Source: Nicotiana tabacum
Lineage: Eukaryota > Streptophyta > Magnoliopsida > Solanales > Solanaceae
Direction: 5' to 3'
NCBI RefSeq assembly: GCF_000715075.1
Contig: NC_134095.1
Location: forward strand, 47,780,806 to 47,844,805
DNA length: 64,000 bases
Positions within the stretch are counted from its first letter, which is position 1; each line of letters opens with the position of its first letter. The notes below the pieces were generated by a model. That model was not told the origin of the DNA. It did not search any database and saw only the letters and a program-made list of their open reading frames with translations. The position numbers and the translations under genes are program-made. Positions 35,050 to 48,119 of the stretch are shown here, piece after piece.

Positions 35050-36560
35050 AAGAGGGATTGGTTCAAATTAGATTTGTTTGAATAAGTTGATAAGAATCCT
35101 AAATGATCGCAAACCGATAAACACGATCTTTGACCAAGTAAGATTTTACCCAATCCTTTAAGGAATTAACCATTTCTCTAAGAAAAGATAGTTTATTGTT
35201 AAAAGATAAAAAACTTCTATCTTACGTGTTCTATGTAGCAATATATTAGGGCTTCAAGAGTTTAAAATAACAATAGAGTTATATGTAAACATATCAAAAG
35301 AATTTGCTAACCAAAAGAATCGAATTTCTTGTATAAGCTATCTTAAATGTTCACATTTTTAATTCATATTGTTCGCTGATATTTCCCAAACAATAATATG
35401 ATTGATTGAATGATTACTCCGAATTTGATTTGTATTATTTCCTTTCTTTTTTTTATAATATCCGTTTTTTTAAAGATATGTTTTTCACATGCTTTGAAAG
35501 ATAAAAGTTATTAAAGCACAAAACTATTTCCCTCACCTTATTATTTTGTAAGTAGAAATCCGTATAAACTACAGTTTTACGTGTCAAGGAAATCAATAAC
35601 TTAGGTTTCACGCTCTACAATACCAACTACTTTACGAATTTTTGCTATATACTCGCATCATAATAATGCTGGTTTTATTTACTTGAGTGTTTAGTCGGCC
35701 TATCCCGGCGTTAAGAATACCATTATATATTTGTAATTCCTCATATATTATAGAGTTACATTTAGACCGTTTCTTATTCGACATCTGGATCATTCTCCTT
35801 TTCATCTCACTCCTACATTTGGAGATGTCATGTGCTTTCTAATTAAAATGTTTAGCAGCCTAACTAATGTGGAGACCGAAATGAACTAGTGAAATGTGAA
35901 ATCTTGTATAAACAATCCAAGTAACTCCTTACCTAGTGTTCCGGCGATAGAGTCTCGTAATACCATTCATTTGTCAAGATTATAGCAAAACTGGTCGAAA
36001 ACATTAGAGCAAAATTTGCATTGAATACTATAATTGGCTGAGGAAAAAAAAAAAGAACCTTCTACTTTTTATAATTAAATGCAGATTATCTTATATTTTT
36101 AAATATTTTTACTTAAATATTTCTCGCTTATTGTTGGTTAACATAGAAATAACATTATAAAATTTTTATTAATGGATAATTCCAAGAACTAGAAAGTTCC
36201 TACGTACTATTAATTAGTTTAGTATATATGAACTTCTGATATGGGTTTTATTGTCCAAAAAAATTAAAAACACTTGTTCTTTGGAGAAGCTACTCTTTTC
36301 AGCTTATACTTAAAGCTAAAAAACATCTTCATGTGCTTCGAAAGTTTAAAGAATATTAGAAGAACGAAACTATCTCATTTTTCGGGTAAGTAGAAGCACA
36401 CGTTACAAGTTTACATGTCGAGGAACCAACAAATTAAATTTTATGTTCTATACCAGGACTGTTATCAATATAAAAGTTATAGTTTATTTATTTTATCTTT
36501 TTTTTTAAGAGAAAACTTTTGACAAAAAAATATTTAGTTCAACCGCTCTTAGGCGTCAGG
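35050..36560 (+). other. Intergenic DNA upstream of the lipid-transfer gene
   Basis: AT-rich. No coding region, RNA gene or named repeat is recognised. Confidence 0.5.
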
Positions 36561-36576
36561 TTAAAATGTTGGGTAC

Positions 36577-36665
36577 TTTTTTTTTTTTTTTTTTGGGTTT
36601 TCCACCCGGTGTTCGGTACCCCTATTGGAGCCCGATTACATCCGAATTCGCGCCGCGTAGGATAC
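36577..36665 (-). repeat. 3' end of a tRNA-derived SINE-like element
   Basis: On the minus strand, GC-rich sequence (GGCGCGAATTCGG, CGGGCTCCAATAGGGGTACC, GAACACCGGGTGGAAAACC) runs into an A tail of about 20. This order recalls the 3' part of Solanaceae SINEs. No Pol III A/B boxes or target duplication are found, so it appears 5'-truncated. Confidence 0.4.
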
Positions 36666-36722
36666 TTAGGCTGGGCCAACCGAACAATGAAATGGGCCAG
36701 TTCGATCATCCGACATATTGAC

Positions 36723-37270
36723 CGATGGCAATGGGACGGGTGGGTTTGGAAAAACCCACAAAAATTTCAACCCGCCCCGCCCCGCCCCACATAGTTACTT
36801 TTTCAGTTTTTAACCTGCTCCGCCCCACTTAATTTTTTTTCATTTTTCTTTAATTTTTTTTTCTAAAACAAACTAGTTTGATATTTTATTATTTTATAAA
36901 ATGGAGAGTTTAATAGAATCACATAAACATAAAACTGAGCGAGTATTACGCTGATCTTCCAAAATAAATGGGTTACTATCATTTCCTATTACTAATACGA
37001 TAACTTTACTTATGTAATATCATTTTAGTGAGACTTATGCAAATTGGTTAATTATAAATCAAAATAGTATTCGTGCTAGTGAAAAAGAATATGAAATTGT
37101 AGTTGAAATGATTACTTTGTTTCAAAAAAGATAAAATTTAATGTTGCCCCACATTGAACCCACATTGAACTAGCAACCCATTCCGCTTAAAAAAATTTAA
37201 AAACTATTTTAACCCGCCCCGCACCCGTACCCACATAAGAGTGAACCTGCCCGTCCCATGGCATCCCTAG
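36723..37270. mobile_element. hAT-like non-autonomous miniature transposon
   Basis: 548 bp. The left end GATGGCAATGGGACGGG and the inverted right end GGGATGCCATGGGACGGG form imperfect terminal inverted repeats, followed inward on both sides by CCCGCCCCGC-rich blocks. TTGAC flanks both ends (36718-36722 and 37271-37275), which may be the remnant of an 8-bp duplication. There is no transposase. The interior is AT-rich. The GGGATGGCAATGGG end is common in plant hAT elements. Confidence 0.6.
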
Positions 37271-37674
37271 TTGACTCTTGAAACAAAGTGATGAAGTATT
37301 CGAAGGTACACAAATTGACCTGATAAAAATGGCGTGGGATAGCTATTTTTTACGGAATTTTACACAGTAACACAATATACTTCAATTATGTAATTACATG
37401 TAATACATATCAATTAATTATCCTACATATTCATTTTGTCAAAGAACAATAACTACCATATAAACTTGCCCCATAATTAAAGGAAATTACTCCATCTGTT
37501 TTGAACCTTGGACCAAAATTAAACAAAGCCTTTTATTATGAAAACCTTTGTCCTTATTCTCTTCTATACAATAAACAATTATTCAGTAAACTGTTCATTG
37601 TATACTATTATATATAGCATATTAATATTACAAGTAAAATAAAATATACACAATAAATAAAAAAAGTATATTTG

Positions 37675-37787
37675 GTTTGAACACTATATTTCAAATTAGA
37701 ATATTATGGTATATTGTTTGAATATTATATTTTAAATTAGAATATTGTAGTGTGTTTTGTTAAATATTATATTCTTTATTAGAATAT
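37675..37787 (+). repeat. 42-bp AT-rich minisatellite, left part
   Basis: ATTAGAATATT recurs at about 37694, 37736 and 37777, each unit also carrying GTTTGAA(T/C)A. Related units reappear at 60330-60420, so the two parts were probably continuous before the intervening insertions. Confidence 0.55.
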
Positions 37788-37789
37788 TC

Positions 37790-38266
37790 CATCCGGTGTC
37801 ACAAGTGCATGAGTATCAACTAGGAAATCTAATAAATACAACATATGTCTGGAATACAAGTTAGACATGAGAATATAAATAACTCTAATAGAGACTCCGT
37901 ATGCGCGAATCATAACATGGAATGCATCTCACAGTAAAGTCTCCGCAATAGCTGCGCCTTTGCACTGAAAAGACCACCAGACATATGTACATGTACAATA
38001 AGTGAAACAAGTGCAGCATGAGTACGTAAATCAACGCGTATCCAGTAAGTATCTAGTCTAATCCCGGTGAAGTAGTAATGAAGGGTCGACATCGACACTT
38101 ACTAGTGGTCCAATAAATCAAATACAGTAGGAAGTAAACAGATGTGAGGCAGAGTAAATAAACGAAATAAACAAGTATGAATACGTGGTACAACCCTCCT
38201 CTCAACAATAAACTCAACCTCTCAATTAGTAGTTACCTTCTCAACCGAAGTATATGTATATAATGG
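37790..38266 (-). repeat. LTR fragment, partner of the minus-strand solo LTR
   Basis: Bases from GGTGTCACAAGTGCATGAG onward match 38485-38958 over about 475 bp with scattered changes. It lacks the TGTCACAACCC end and stops at ATAATGG. It is a truncated LTR of the same family in the same orientation. Confidence 0.7.
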
Positions 38267-38271
38267 TTTGA

Positions 38272-39560
38272 TGTCACAACCCAAAATTCACCTTAGGTCG
38301 TGAGGGCGCCTAACGCCACCATCAGGCAAGCCAACAGTGATTGATTAACTTAATTACTCATTTTTATTACTTTTGAAATCGTGATTTCCGTTAATTAAAT
38401 AGAATAAAATAGATTTTAAAGGGTAAAATGATAATAATTACGTGACTACCATACCAATTATCCAGTAGAAGCCCCCAAAATTCGGCGTCACAAGTGCATG
38501 AGTATCAACTAGGAAATCTAAGAAAATACAACATCTGTTTGGAATACAAGTTAGACAGGAGAATATAAATAACTCTAATGGAGACTCTGTATGATGCAGA
38601 TCATAACATGGAATACATCTCACAGTAAAGTCTCCGCAATAGTCGCACATTTGCACCGAAAAGACCACCAGGCATATATGTACATGTACAATAAGTGCAA
38701 CAAGTGCAACATGAATACGTAAATCAACGCGTACCTAGTAAGTATCTAGCCTAACCCCGGTGAAGTAGTAACGAGGGGTCGACATCGACACTTACTAGTG
38801 GTCCAATAAATCAAATACAGTAGGAAGTAAACAGATGTGAGGCAGAGTAAATAAACGAAATAAACAAGTATGAATACGTGGTACAACCCTCCTCTCAACA
38901 ATAAACTCAAGCTCTCAATTAGCAGTTACCTCCTCAACCGGAGTATATGTATATAATGGACCTCACCAGATAGGTTTTCACAATCCAAATCAGAAAAACT
39001 CACAGATACACTAGCTTCTTGTCAAATATTATGTACGATTCCATAAGAGTATTTTATAGAAATATCGAGGCGTACGACCTGATCCCATCATAATGTGTAC
39101 ATTGTCGAAGGTCGAATGACACGAACCATAGATACATCTATTATACTGCTGAGGCAAACAAACTGCTCCCATGAGAGTGTGGTACATAATCCTGCAGAGG
39201 TGAACGACTCGATCCCATCATAATGTGCGCACTACTGAGGGTCAAACGATACGGACTATAGATGTATATACTATACTGCCGAGGTGAACGACCCGATCCC
39301 ATTAGAATAAGAAGCTTTAATGGGTCCTTGACTCCACTCATGAATAAATGTGTGAGTTATGAACTTTAAGGAAGCTTTTCGATGAAAACGCACAACGCAA
39401 GAGAAATTCATAAGGGGACCACAATTATTTCGCGGTTAAGTGAAGTAGCGCAACAAATCTCTACAATAGCAAGTCTATCACTCTACGCAAGTCTAATCTC
39501 AAGTCGTAACATAAAATAAATGAATTTAATAGGCAAGGAACAACTTAAACAGTGCAGTTA
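38272..39560 (-). mobile_element. Minus-strand solo LTR, first part (continues 55890-57531)
   Basis: On the plus strand it begins TGTCACAACCCAAAATTC, the reverse complement of an LTR 3' end. A perfect 5-bp target duplication TTTGA lies at 38267-38271 and again at 57532-57536 beyond the second part. Removing the chromovirus compound at 39561-55889 restores one LTR of about 2.9 kb. Three subrepeats of about 90 bp (GATCCCATCATAATGTG, GAGGTGAACGAC) lie at 39066-39310. Confidence 0.75.
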
Positions 39561-40796
39561 TGTCACGATCCGGCCGGTCGTCTTAAGAATTAATGCTCCG
39601 ATCCCCCATTAACTGCTTTCCCCAAGTTTAATTCTGCTATACGGATGTTCGGTTTTGAGTTCGGAGAGTTTTGGGACACTTAGTCCCTAAATGAGAGCTT
39701 ACGTATTGGAAAGTTAACTGTAGTCGGAACAGTGTGAATACGGTCTCAGAATGGAAATCTGATGGTTCCGTTAGCTCCGTTGGGTGATTTTGGGCTTAGG
39801 GGCGTATTTGGATTGTATTTTGGAGGTCCGTAGCTAATTTAGGCTTGAAATGCCGAAAGTTAAATTTTTGAAGTTTCAGGTTCGATATTGAGATTTTGAT
39901 CCGAGGGTCGGAATGAAATTCTAGAAGTTGGAGTAGATCCGTAGTGTTTAATGTGACGTGTGTGCAAAATTTCAGGTCATTCGGATGAGGTTTTATAGAC
40001 TTTGATCGAAAGCCTATTTTTAGAGTTTTTAAAATTCTTACGCTTGAATCCGATGAAAAATAGGTGTTTTGATGTTTTTTGAGCATTCCGAAGGTTGGAG
40101 CAAGTTTGAATGAAGTTATAGGATATGTTGGTAGGTTTGGTTGAGATCCCGGGGGCCTCGGGTGAGTTTCGGATGCTCAACGGACCATTTTTGGACTTGG
40201 AAAAGCATAAGATTTTTGCTGGTATGTTTTGCAGACCTTTCTTCATCGCGATCGCGTGGGAAGGATTGCGATCGCGAAGGCTTAGGCGAGGCAGAGGGAA
40301 TTTTTCTCTTCGCAATCGCTTGAAGAGAAATGCGTACGCATAGCTTTGTGTTAGTGCTGAATAGCGAATGCATGGACTTGGCCGCGTTCGCGTAGAAGAA
40401 ATTAGGGGCAGTGGATTCTTAAATGTTTCTCTACACAGTCGCGTAAAGCCAACTGTGTTCGCGTAAGTCTGAGAGAGCTAAGCATCGCGTTCGCGGATGG
40501 GGTTCCGTGTTCGCATAAAGTAAATCTGAGGCGCGTGGTTTTTATTCTTCGCGATCGCGACTGGTCTTCTGCGATCGCAATTAAGGAATTTCCTAGGCAG
40601 ATTTTTAAAATCCAAAACCGAAGGATTAATCTATAATTCATATTTTGGACTTGGGAGCTCGTGAGATTGCGATTTTTGAAGAGATTTTCACCTGGGCTAT
40701 TTGGGTAAGTAATTCCTACTCGGTTTAGACTAATTTCCATGAATCTACACTTAAATCCATCTGTTAATTTCGAAATTTTGGTGGAAATTGGGGGAA
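39561..40796 (+). repeat. Chromovirus LTR 1, 3'-truncated
   Basis: It starts TGTCACGATCCGGCCGGTCG and matches the first ~1250 bp of LTRs 2 and 3 with several percent divergence. At GGTGGAAATTGGGGGAAA it jumps directly into gag sequence (ACTTGGACTCAGTTTTCAG). The LTR 3' half, PBS, leader and gag N-terminus are deleted. Confidence 0.8.
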
Positions 40797-43700
40797 AACT
40801 GACTTGGACTCAGTTTTCAGAACTGTTCCTAAGAGAGTATGTTCCTCAATGCCTCAGGGACGCATGGCGTGCTGAGTTTGAGCATTTGCACCAGGGTTCT
40901 ATGACTATCTCAGAGTATGCTGGCCGTTACACCAGTTTGGCTATGCATGCACCAGCCTTGGTTTCTACTTTTTGCGAGAGGGTTTGCCAGTTTATTGAGG
41001 GCCTTATTCCCATCATCAGGTCTAACATGGATCATGAGTTGGAGATGGATATTTCTTATTAGCAGGTGGTGAGCAATGCTAGGAGGATTGAGGGTATGCA
41101 TGCTAGGGAGAGAGAGGAAGGCCAAGAGGTCTCGAGAGTCGGGCCATTTCTCTGGTGCCCGTGCCCCAGCAGCAGGTCGTCATGGTAGGGGTTATATGAG
41201 TCGCCCTGTTCATTTAGCTCTTCCAGTAGATAGTGGTATTCCAGCTCCTCTTAGGCCTCAGGAGCCTTATTATGCACCTTCGGTATATAGCGCGCCTCCT
41301 GCACGGGGTGCTTTCAGAGGTCAGTCCAGCAGACCCGGCCCGAGCCAGTCACAGCCACCACGTCCTCCCAAAACTTTTTTTAAGTGTGGTGACACCAGGT
41401 CGTATGGTGAGGGATTGCCCCAGACTTGGGAGGGGTGCACCTCCATAGGCTTCTCAGCCACAACGTGCCTCGCAGAGTTCTCAGGCTATGGTTACAGCTC
41501 TAGTTGCTACCCCACCTGCTCAGCCAACTAGATATAGAGGTCGGGGAGGTAGAGGTCGCCCTAGAGACGGAGGCCAGGCTAGATATTATGCCCTTCCTGC
41601 CTGTACCAAGGCTGTTCCCTCCGATTCTGTCATTATAGGTATTATACTGGTTTGTCACAGAGATGCATCTGTTCTATTGGATCCAGGCTCTACTTATTCT
41701 TATGTGTCTTCTTATTTTGCTTCGCATTTGGGTGTATTTCGGGATTCTTTGAGTTCCCCTATTTATTTTTCTGCTCCTGTGGGAGATTCTCTTATTGTGG
41801 ACCGCGTTTACCGGTCATGTTTGGTTGCTCTTAGTGGTTTTGAGACCAGAGCCGATTTATTGTTGCTCAGCATGGTGGATTTTGATATTATCTTAGGCAT
41901 GGACTGGTTGTCGCCCCATTATGCTATTCTTGATTGTCACGCCAAAACTGTGACGTTGGCTATGCTAGGTGTACCGCGTGTTGAGTGGATGAGTACTTTA
42001 GATCATACTTCCAGTAGAGTTATTTCCTTTTTTAAAGCTCAGTGTATGGTTGAGAAGGGGTGTGATACGTATTTAGCTTATGTGAGAGATGTCAGTATTG
42101 ATACCCCTTCGGTTGATTTAGTTCCAGTAGTACAGGATTTTCCCGATGTGTTTCCAGCTGATCTTCCGGGCATGCTGCCTGATAGATATATTGATTTTAG
42201 CATTGATCTGTTGCCGGGCACTCAGCCCATTTCTATTCCTCCGTATCATATGGCTCCTCCTAAGTTGAAGGAGTTGAAGGATCAGTTACAGGAATTGCTT
42301 GATAACGGTTTTATTTGGCCCAGTGTGTCACCTTGAGGGTGCTCCTGTCTTGTTTGTGAAGAAAAAGGATGGTTCTATGCGTATGTGTATTGATTATCGC
42401 CAGTTGAACAAGGCTACAGTGAAGTACCGTTATCCTTTGCCTCGTATTGATGATCTGTTTGACTAGCTTCAGGGCACACGGGTGTTTTCTAAGATTGATT
42501 TGCGCTCAGGTTACCATCAGTTGAAGATTCGAGAGCCAGATATCCCGAACACTGCTTTCAGGACTTGGTATGGTCATTACGAGTTCCTTGTTATGTCATT
42601 TGGGCTGACTAATGCCCCAGCAACCTTTATGCATTTGATGCACAATGTGTTCTCGCTGTATCTTGACTCGTTCATCATTGTCTTTACTGATGATATTCTG
42701 GTGTACTCGCGGAATTGGGAAGATCATGAGCAACACTTGAGGACTGTGCTTCAGACTCTGAGAGAAAAAGTTATATGCTAAGTTCTCAAAATGTGAGTTT
42801 TGGTTGGATTGAGTGGCCTGGGAAAGTGGTATCGAGTGAGGGTATTCAGGTGGATCTGAAGAAGATAGAGGCCGTGAAGAGTTGGCCCAGACCATCCTCA
42901 GCTACCGAGATCCGTAGTTTCCTTGGCTTGGCGGGTTACTACCGTCATTTTGTGGAGGAGTTTTCATCGATTGCAGCCCCTATGACCAGGTTGACCCAGA
43001 AGGGTGCTCCATTCCAGTGGACGGAGGAGTGTGAGGCGAGCTTTTAGAAGCTCAAGACAAGTTTGACTACAGCCCCAATTTTGATATTGCCTATAGGCTC
43101 GGGGTCTAATATGGTTTATTATGATGCCTCGCGGGTTGGCCTTCGAGCGGTGTTGATGCAGGACGGTAGAGTGATTGCCTATGCGTCTAGACAGTTGAAT
43201 ATATATGAGAATAACTACCCTGTTCACGACCTTGAGTTAGCTGCCATTGTTCACGCCCTGAAGATTTGGCGCCATTATTTTATACGGGGTTCCCTGTGAG
43301 ATTTATACTGACCATCAAAGCTTGCAGCACATATTCAAGCAAAGGGATCTATATTTGCGCTAGAGGAGGTGGTTAGAGTTGCTGAAGGACTATGACATCA
43401 CTATTTTGTATCAGCCGGGCAAGGCCAATATGGTGGCCGATGCTTTGAGTTGCCGGGTAGAGAGTTTGGGGAGTTTGGTTTATTTATGAGCATCGGAGAG
43501 GCCTATGGCGATGGATATTCAGACCTTAGTCAGACAGTTTGTGAGATTGGATCTTTCGGAGCCTAGTCGGGTTCTAGCTTACGTGGTTTCTCAGTCTTCC
43601 TTATTTGATCGTATCAGGGAGCTTCAGTATGATGACCCTCATTTCCTTGTCCTCAACGACAAAGTTCAGCACGATGATACCAGAGATGTGACTATTGGTG

Positions 43701-45071
43701 ATGATAGGATGTTGAGGATGTAGGGTCAGATTTGTGTACCCAATGTTGATGGACTTCGAGAATTGATTCTAGAGGAGGCTCATTGCTCATGGTATTCCAT
43801 TCATTCGGGTGCCGCAAAGATGTATTAGGATTTGAGGCAGTACTACTGGTGGAGATGGATGAAGAAAGATATAGTTGGATTCGCAGCTCAGTATCTCAAC
43901 TGTCAGCAGGTAAAGTATGAGCACCAAAGACCGGGTGGGTTGCTTTAGCAGATAGAGATTCCGCAGTGGAAGTGGGAGCGGATCACCATGGACTTTGTAG
44001 TTGGACTCCCATGGACTTTGAGGAAGTTTGATGCTATTTGGGTGATTGTGTATCGGCTGACCATGTCCGCTCACTTTATTCCTGTGTGTACTTATTCCTC
44101 GGAGCGGTTGGCGAAGATCTATATCCGAGATATTGTTCGACTGCATGGTATTCCGGTTTCCATCATTTCAGATAGGGTACTCAGTTCACATCACGATTCT
44201 AGAGAGCCGTTCAACATGAGTTGGGTACTCGGGTGGAGTTGAGCACAGCATTTCACCCTCAGACAGATGGATAGTCCGAACGCACCATTCAGATTCTTGA
44301 GAATATGCTCTGTGCGTGTGTGATTGAGTTTGGAGGGTCTTGGGATTAGTTTTTGCCATTGGCAGAGTTTGCTTACAACAACAACTATCAGTCCAGCATT
44401 CAGATGGCACCGTATGAGGTTTTATATAGGAGACGGTGTAGATCCTATGTGGGTTTGTTTGAGCCGGGTGAGGATAGATTGTTGGGCACAGACCTAGTTC
44501 AGGATGCTTTGGAGAAGGTTAAGGTGATTCAAGATAGACTCCGTACAGCCCAGTCCAGACAGAAGAGTTACGCAGACCGGAAGGTTCGTGATGTTTCATA
44601 TATGGTTGGTGAGCGGGTTCTGCTTCGGGTTTCACCTATGAAGGGCGTTATGAGATTCGGGAAGAAAGGAAAGTTGAGTCTGAGATTTATTGGCCCTTTT
44701 GAGATATTGAGGCGTGTTGGGGAGGTTGCGTATGAGCTTGCATTACCTCCTAGATTGGCCGGAGTTCATTCGGTATTCCATGTTTCGATGCTCCAGAGGT
44801 ATCACGGTAACCCGTCACACGTGTTGGATTTCAGTTCAATCTAGTTGGACAAGGATCTATCCTATGTTGAGGTGCCAGTGACAATATTGGACATGCCGGT
44901 TAGAAAGCTGAGGCCAAAGAACATTGCATCAGTAAAGGTTCAATGGCGGGGCTAGCCGATCGAGGAGGCGACCTGGGAGACCAAGCAGGCAACCGTTACC
45001 CTCATATTTCATTACTTTAGGTATGTCTTTATGCTCGCTCGAGGACGAACGAATGTTTAAGTGTAGGAGGA
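40797..45071 (+). pseudogene. Chromovirus body 1: gag (partial), protease, RT, RNase H, integrase, chromodomain remnant
   Basis: Gag starts mid-domain at TWTQFSELFLREYVPQCLRD; the zinc knuckle (FFKCGDT) is frame-broken near 41395. Protease: VCHRDASVLLDPGSTYSYV (about 41651) and DIILGMDWLSPHYAI. RT: DIDFSIDLLPGTQP-like N-part, [24 protein letters not shown] and FTDDILVY (here F in place of the usual Y/F-xDD position). RNase [18 protein letters not shown] and FVADALS-like VADALS. Integrase: HHCC finger with C-to-Y losses, MDFVVGLPWT and TDGxSERT. The tail VQWRG.PIEEATWE is the chromodomain-like end. Lesions include TAG 41060, a one-base insertion near 42335, TAG 42464 and TAG 43045, plus many more. 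Stop-free stretches are at most about 280 codons. Confidence 0.85.
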
Positions 45072-47918
45072 TGTGACGACCCGGCCGACCTTCTTAAGAA
45101 TTTATGCCCCGATCACCCATTAACTGCTTTCCCAAGTTTAATTATGCTATTTTGATTTGTTGGGATGTTTGGTTTTGAGTTTCCGAGAGTTTTGGGACAC
45201 TTAGTTCCTAAATGAGAGCTTATGTATTGGAAAGTTGACCGTAGTCGGAACAGTGTAAAGATGGCATCAGAATGGAAATCTGATGGTTCTGTTAGCTCCG
45301 TTGGATGATTTTGGTCTTAGGGGCGTGTTCAGATTGTATTTTGGAGGTCCGTAGCTAATTTAGGCTTGAAATGCCGAAAGTTAAATTTTTGAAGTTTCTG
45401 GTTCGATAGTGAGATTTTGATCCGAGGGTCGGAATGGAATTCTGGAAGTTGGAGTAGCTCCGTAGTGTTTAATATGACGTGTGTGCAAAATTTCAGGTCA
45501 TTCGGACGAGGTTTGATAGACTTTTTGATCGAAAGTGTATTTTTAGAGTTTTTGAAATTCTTAGGTTTGAATTCGATGAAAAATAGGTGTTTTGATATTT
45601 TTTTGAGCGTTCCGAAGGTTGGAGAAAGTTTGAATGAAGTTATGGGATATATTGGTAGGTTTGGTTGAGGTCTCGAGGGCCTCGGGTGAGTTTCGGATGA
45701 TCAATGGACCATTTTTGGACTTGGAAAAGCATCAAATTTTTGCTGGTATGTGTTGCAGACCTTTCTTCATCGCGATCGTGTGGGGAGGATCGTGATCGCG
45801 AAGGCTTAGGTGAGGCAGAGGGAATTTTTCTCTTCACGTTCGCGTGAAGAGGAATGCGAACGCGTAGCTTTGGGGTAGTGCTGAATCCCGAACGCGTGGA
45901 CTAGGCCGCGTTCGCGTAGAAGAAATCAGGGGCAGTGGATTCTTAAATGTTTCTCTACGCGGTCACGTAAAGCCTACCGCGTTCGCGTAAAACTGAGGGA
46001 TCTAAGCATCGTGTTTGCGGACGGGGTTCCGCATTCGCATAGAGTAAATTTGAGGTGCGTGGTTTTTGTTCTTCGCGATCGCATCTGGTCTTCCGCGATC
46101 GCGATTAAGGAATTGCCTAGGCAAATTTTTAAAAGCCAAAATCGAGGGTTTAAGACATAATTCATATTTAGGATTTGGGAGCTCGGGAGATTGCGATTTT
46201 TGAAGAGATTTTCACGCGGACGATTTGGGTAAGTAATTCCTACTTGGTTTAGACTAATTTCCATGAATCTACACTTAAATCCATCCTTTAATTTCGAAAT
46301 TTTGGTGGAAATTGGGGGAAAGTTCTTAGACCAAGAAATTGCGTTTTCATTGGGAATTTAACAATGGTCTGGGATAATTTTGATATGGTTAGACTCGTGA
46401 GAGCGTGAGGATTCTGAAAATATAAATTTTACCCAATTCCGAGACGTGGACTCAAGGGGCATTTTGGTCATTTTACCTAATTTCAAGTATTAGCTTAGAA
46501 TTTCTTTGTAGAATCAGTTACTTGAAGTGTTATTTACGTTATGAAATTGAATTGAATAGATTTGGACCATTTGGAGTCAAGTGCTCGTGGCAAGAGCGTG
46601 GTTTCAGGTGGAATTTGAGTCGGTTCAAGGTAAGTGGCTTGTCTAACCTTGTGTGGGACCTTCCCCTTAGGATTTGATATATTTGGTAATTGAAATGCCT
46701 TGTACGTGATGTGACGAGTGCGTACTTGTACTAATTTTTGGAAATCCGGTTTTCATTAAGTAATCACTAGTATGTTTCCTTTCCTGTTTTTATTACTTGC
46801 ACTATTAAGCCTGTTGTTAGCTTAGAAAAGCATGTCTAAGTCACTTAATTGCTTTATTTGCTCAACCTGCCTTACCTGAAATCTGTGCAGCATGCTAGGC
46901 TAGAATCAGTTGTTGCCTTAATACAAAATTTTACCTTTTCTGTATGTTTTCCTGTTGCTGCTGTGTATTTATTTTGGGACTACGGATGTGGGATTCTGGT
47001 AGCTCCCCCCTTGTCCATTTATTTTGGGACTACGGATGTGGGATTCCGGTAGATCCCCCCTGCACAGTTATATGGAACTACGAGAATGCACCCAGTAGAT
47101 TCCTCCAGTACTGGGTATTTACTTTTGGGACTACGGAACAAGATTTCGGTAGATCTCCGCGCACTATGAGTTGGACTACGGGACGGGATCTCGGTAGATC
47201 CATTGGATATGTACATATGGGACTACATGACAGTATCTTGGGAGATGCCCATTGTTATTATTGATGCTGAGCTGTATTCCTTTCAGTGTTTACCATACTT
47301 CTGTATAGTTGTTGCTGTTCTGTACATCCTGTGTTATTTTATTGCTGTACTTATTTGTACTTTTCTGTTCTATACTGTAGATCTTTATATTTTATTTAAC
47401 CTTAGTAGGGCACCTTCCTCGTCACTACCCGACCGAGGTTAGGCTTGGCACTTTACTGAGTACCGCTATGGTGTACTCATGCCCCTTCTGCGCATGTTTT
47501 TCATATGCAGATCCAGGTACTGCGACTCAGTCCTATCACCCTTGAGGCGAGGCGACTGCTCCAGCGACTTCGAGGTATATCTGCTGCGTCCATAGACCAA
47601 GGAGTCCCTTTCTATTCTAGATTTTAACATTTGTCTTTTTGTATTTCTTTCCCTTGTTAGATATTCTGGAGTTAGACTGTGTAGTGATCCTTAGTTTGTG
47701 ATTCATGGGTTTCCAGGTCTTGGAAGTATGTATTGGTTTGAGAGTTAACTATTGTGTATACCGAGTGGCATTTTTAAACACTGTTTTATCGTTCTTCATT
47801 CTGTTATAAATTGTTTTTATTCCGCACTTGGTTTATCTTTCGCAATTTAGGCTTACCTAGTCGTAGAGGACTAGGTGCCGTCACGAGGGTTCACGGAAGG
47901 TGAACTGGGGTCGTGACA
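45072..47918 (+). repeat. Chromovirus LTR 2 (shared middle LTR)
   Basis: 2847 bp, TGTGACGACC to GGTCGTGACA. It is preceded by the end of body 1 and an AGGAGGA purine tract, and followed by a PBS, so it serves both bodies. It has a CpG palindrome cluster (45770-46105), GGTAAGTAATTCCTAC (46228), and GGGACTACGG subrepeats (46970-47230). Confidence 0.85.
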
Positions 47919-47920
47919 AG

Positions 47921-47935
47921 TTGATATCAGAGCTC
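47921..47935 (+). other. Primer binding site of chromovirus body 2 (tRNA-iMet type)
   Basis: TTGATATCAGAGCTC, two bases after the LTR end, resembles the initiator-tRNA-Met site (TGGTATCAGAGC) with two mismatches. It is the usual primer for chromoviruses. Confidence 0.7.
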
Positions 47936-48119
47936 TAGGTTCATAGGAGTCATGGATCACAAGTCGGTTTATTAGAATCTCGCTGATCTGTACGGAGATG
48001 TCTGTACTTATCTATGAGAGGCTTTGTAACTGTTAGTTAAATTTCAGTTCATTTGATTTCCTTGTCGTGCGATATTTTGAAATCATAATTCTAAACTTCT
48101 GTCTTCTATTCTCTCACAG

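Noticed and set aside
45974..46264. 96-codon minus-strand frame identical at 53940-54230
   Set aside because: The identity comes from the 750-bp identical LTR tract, not from protein selection.
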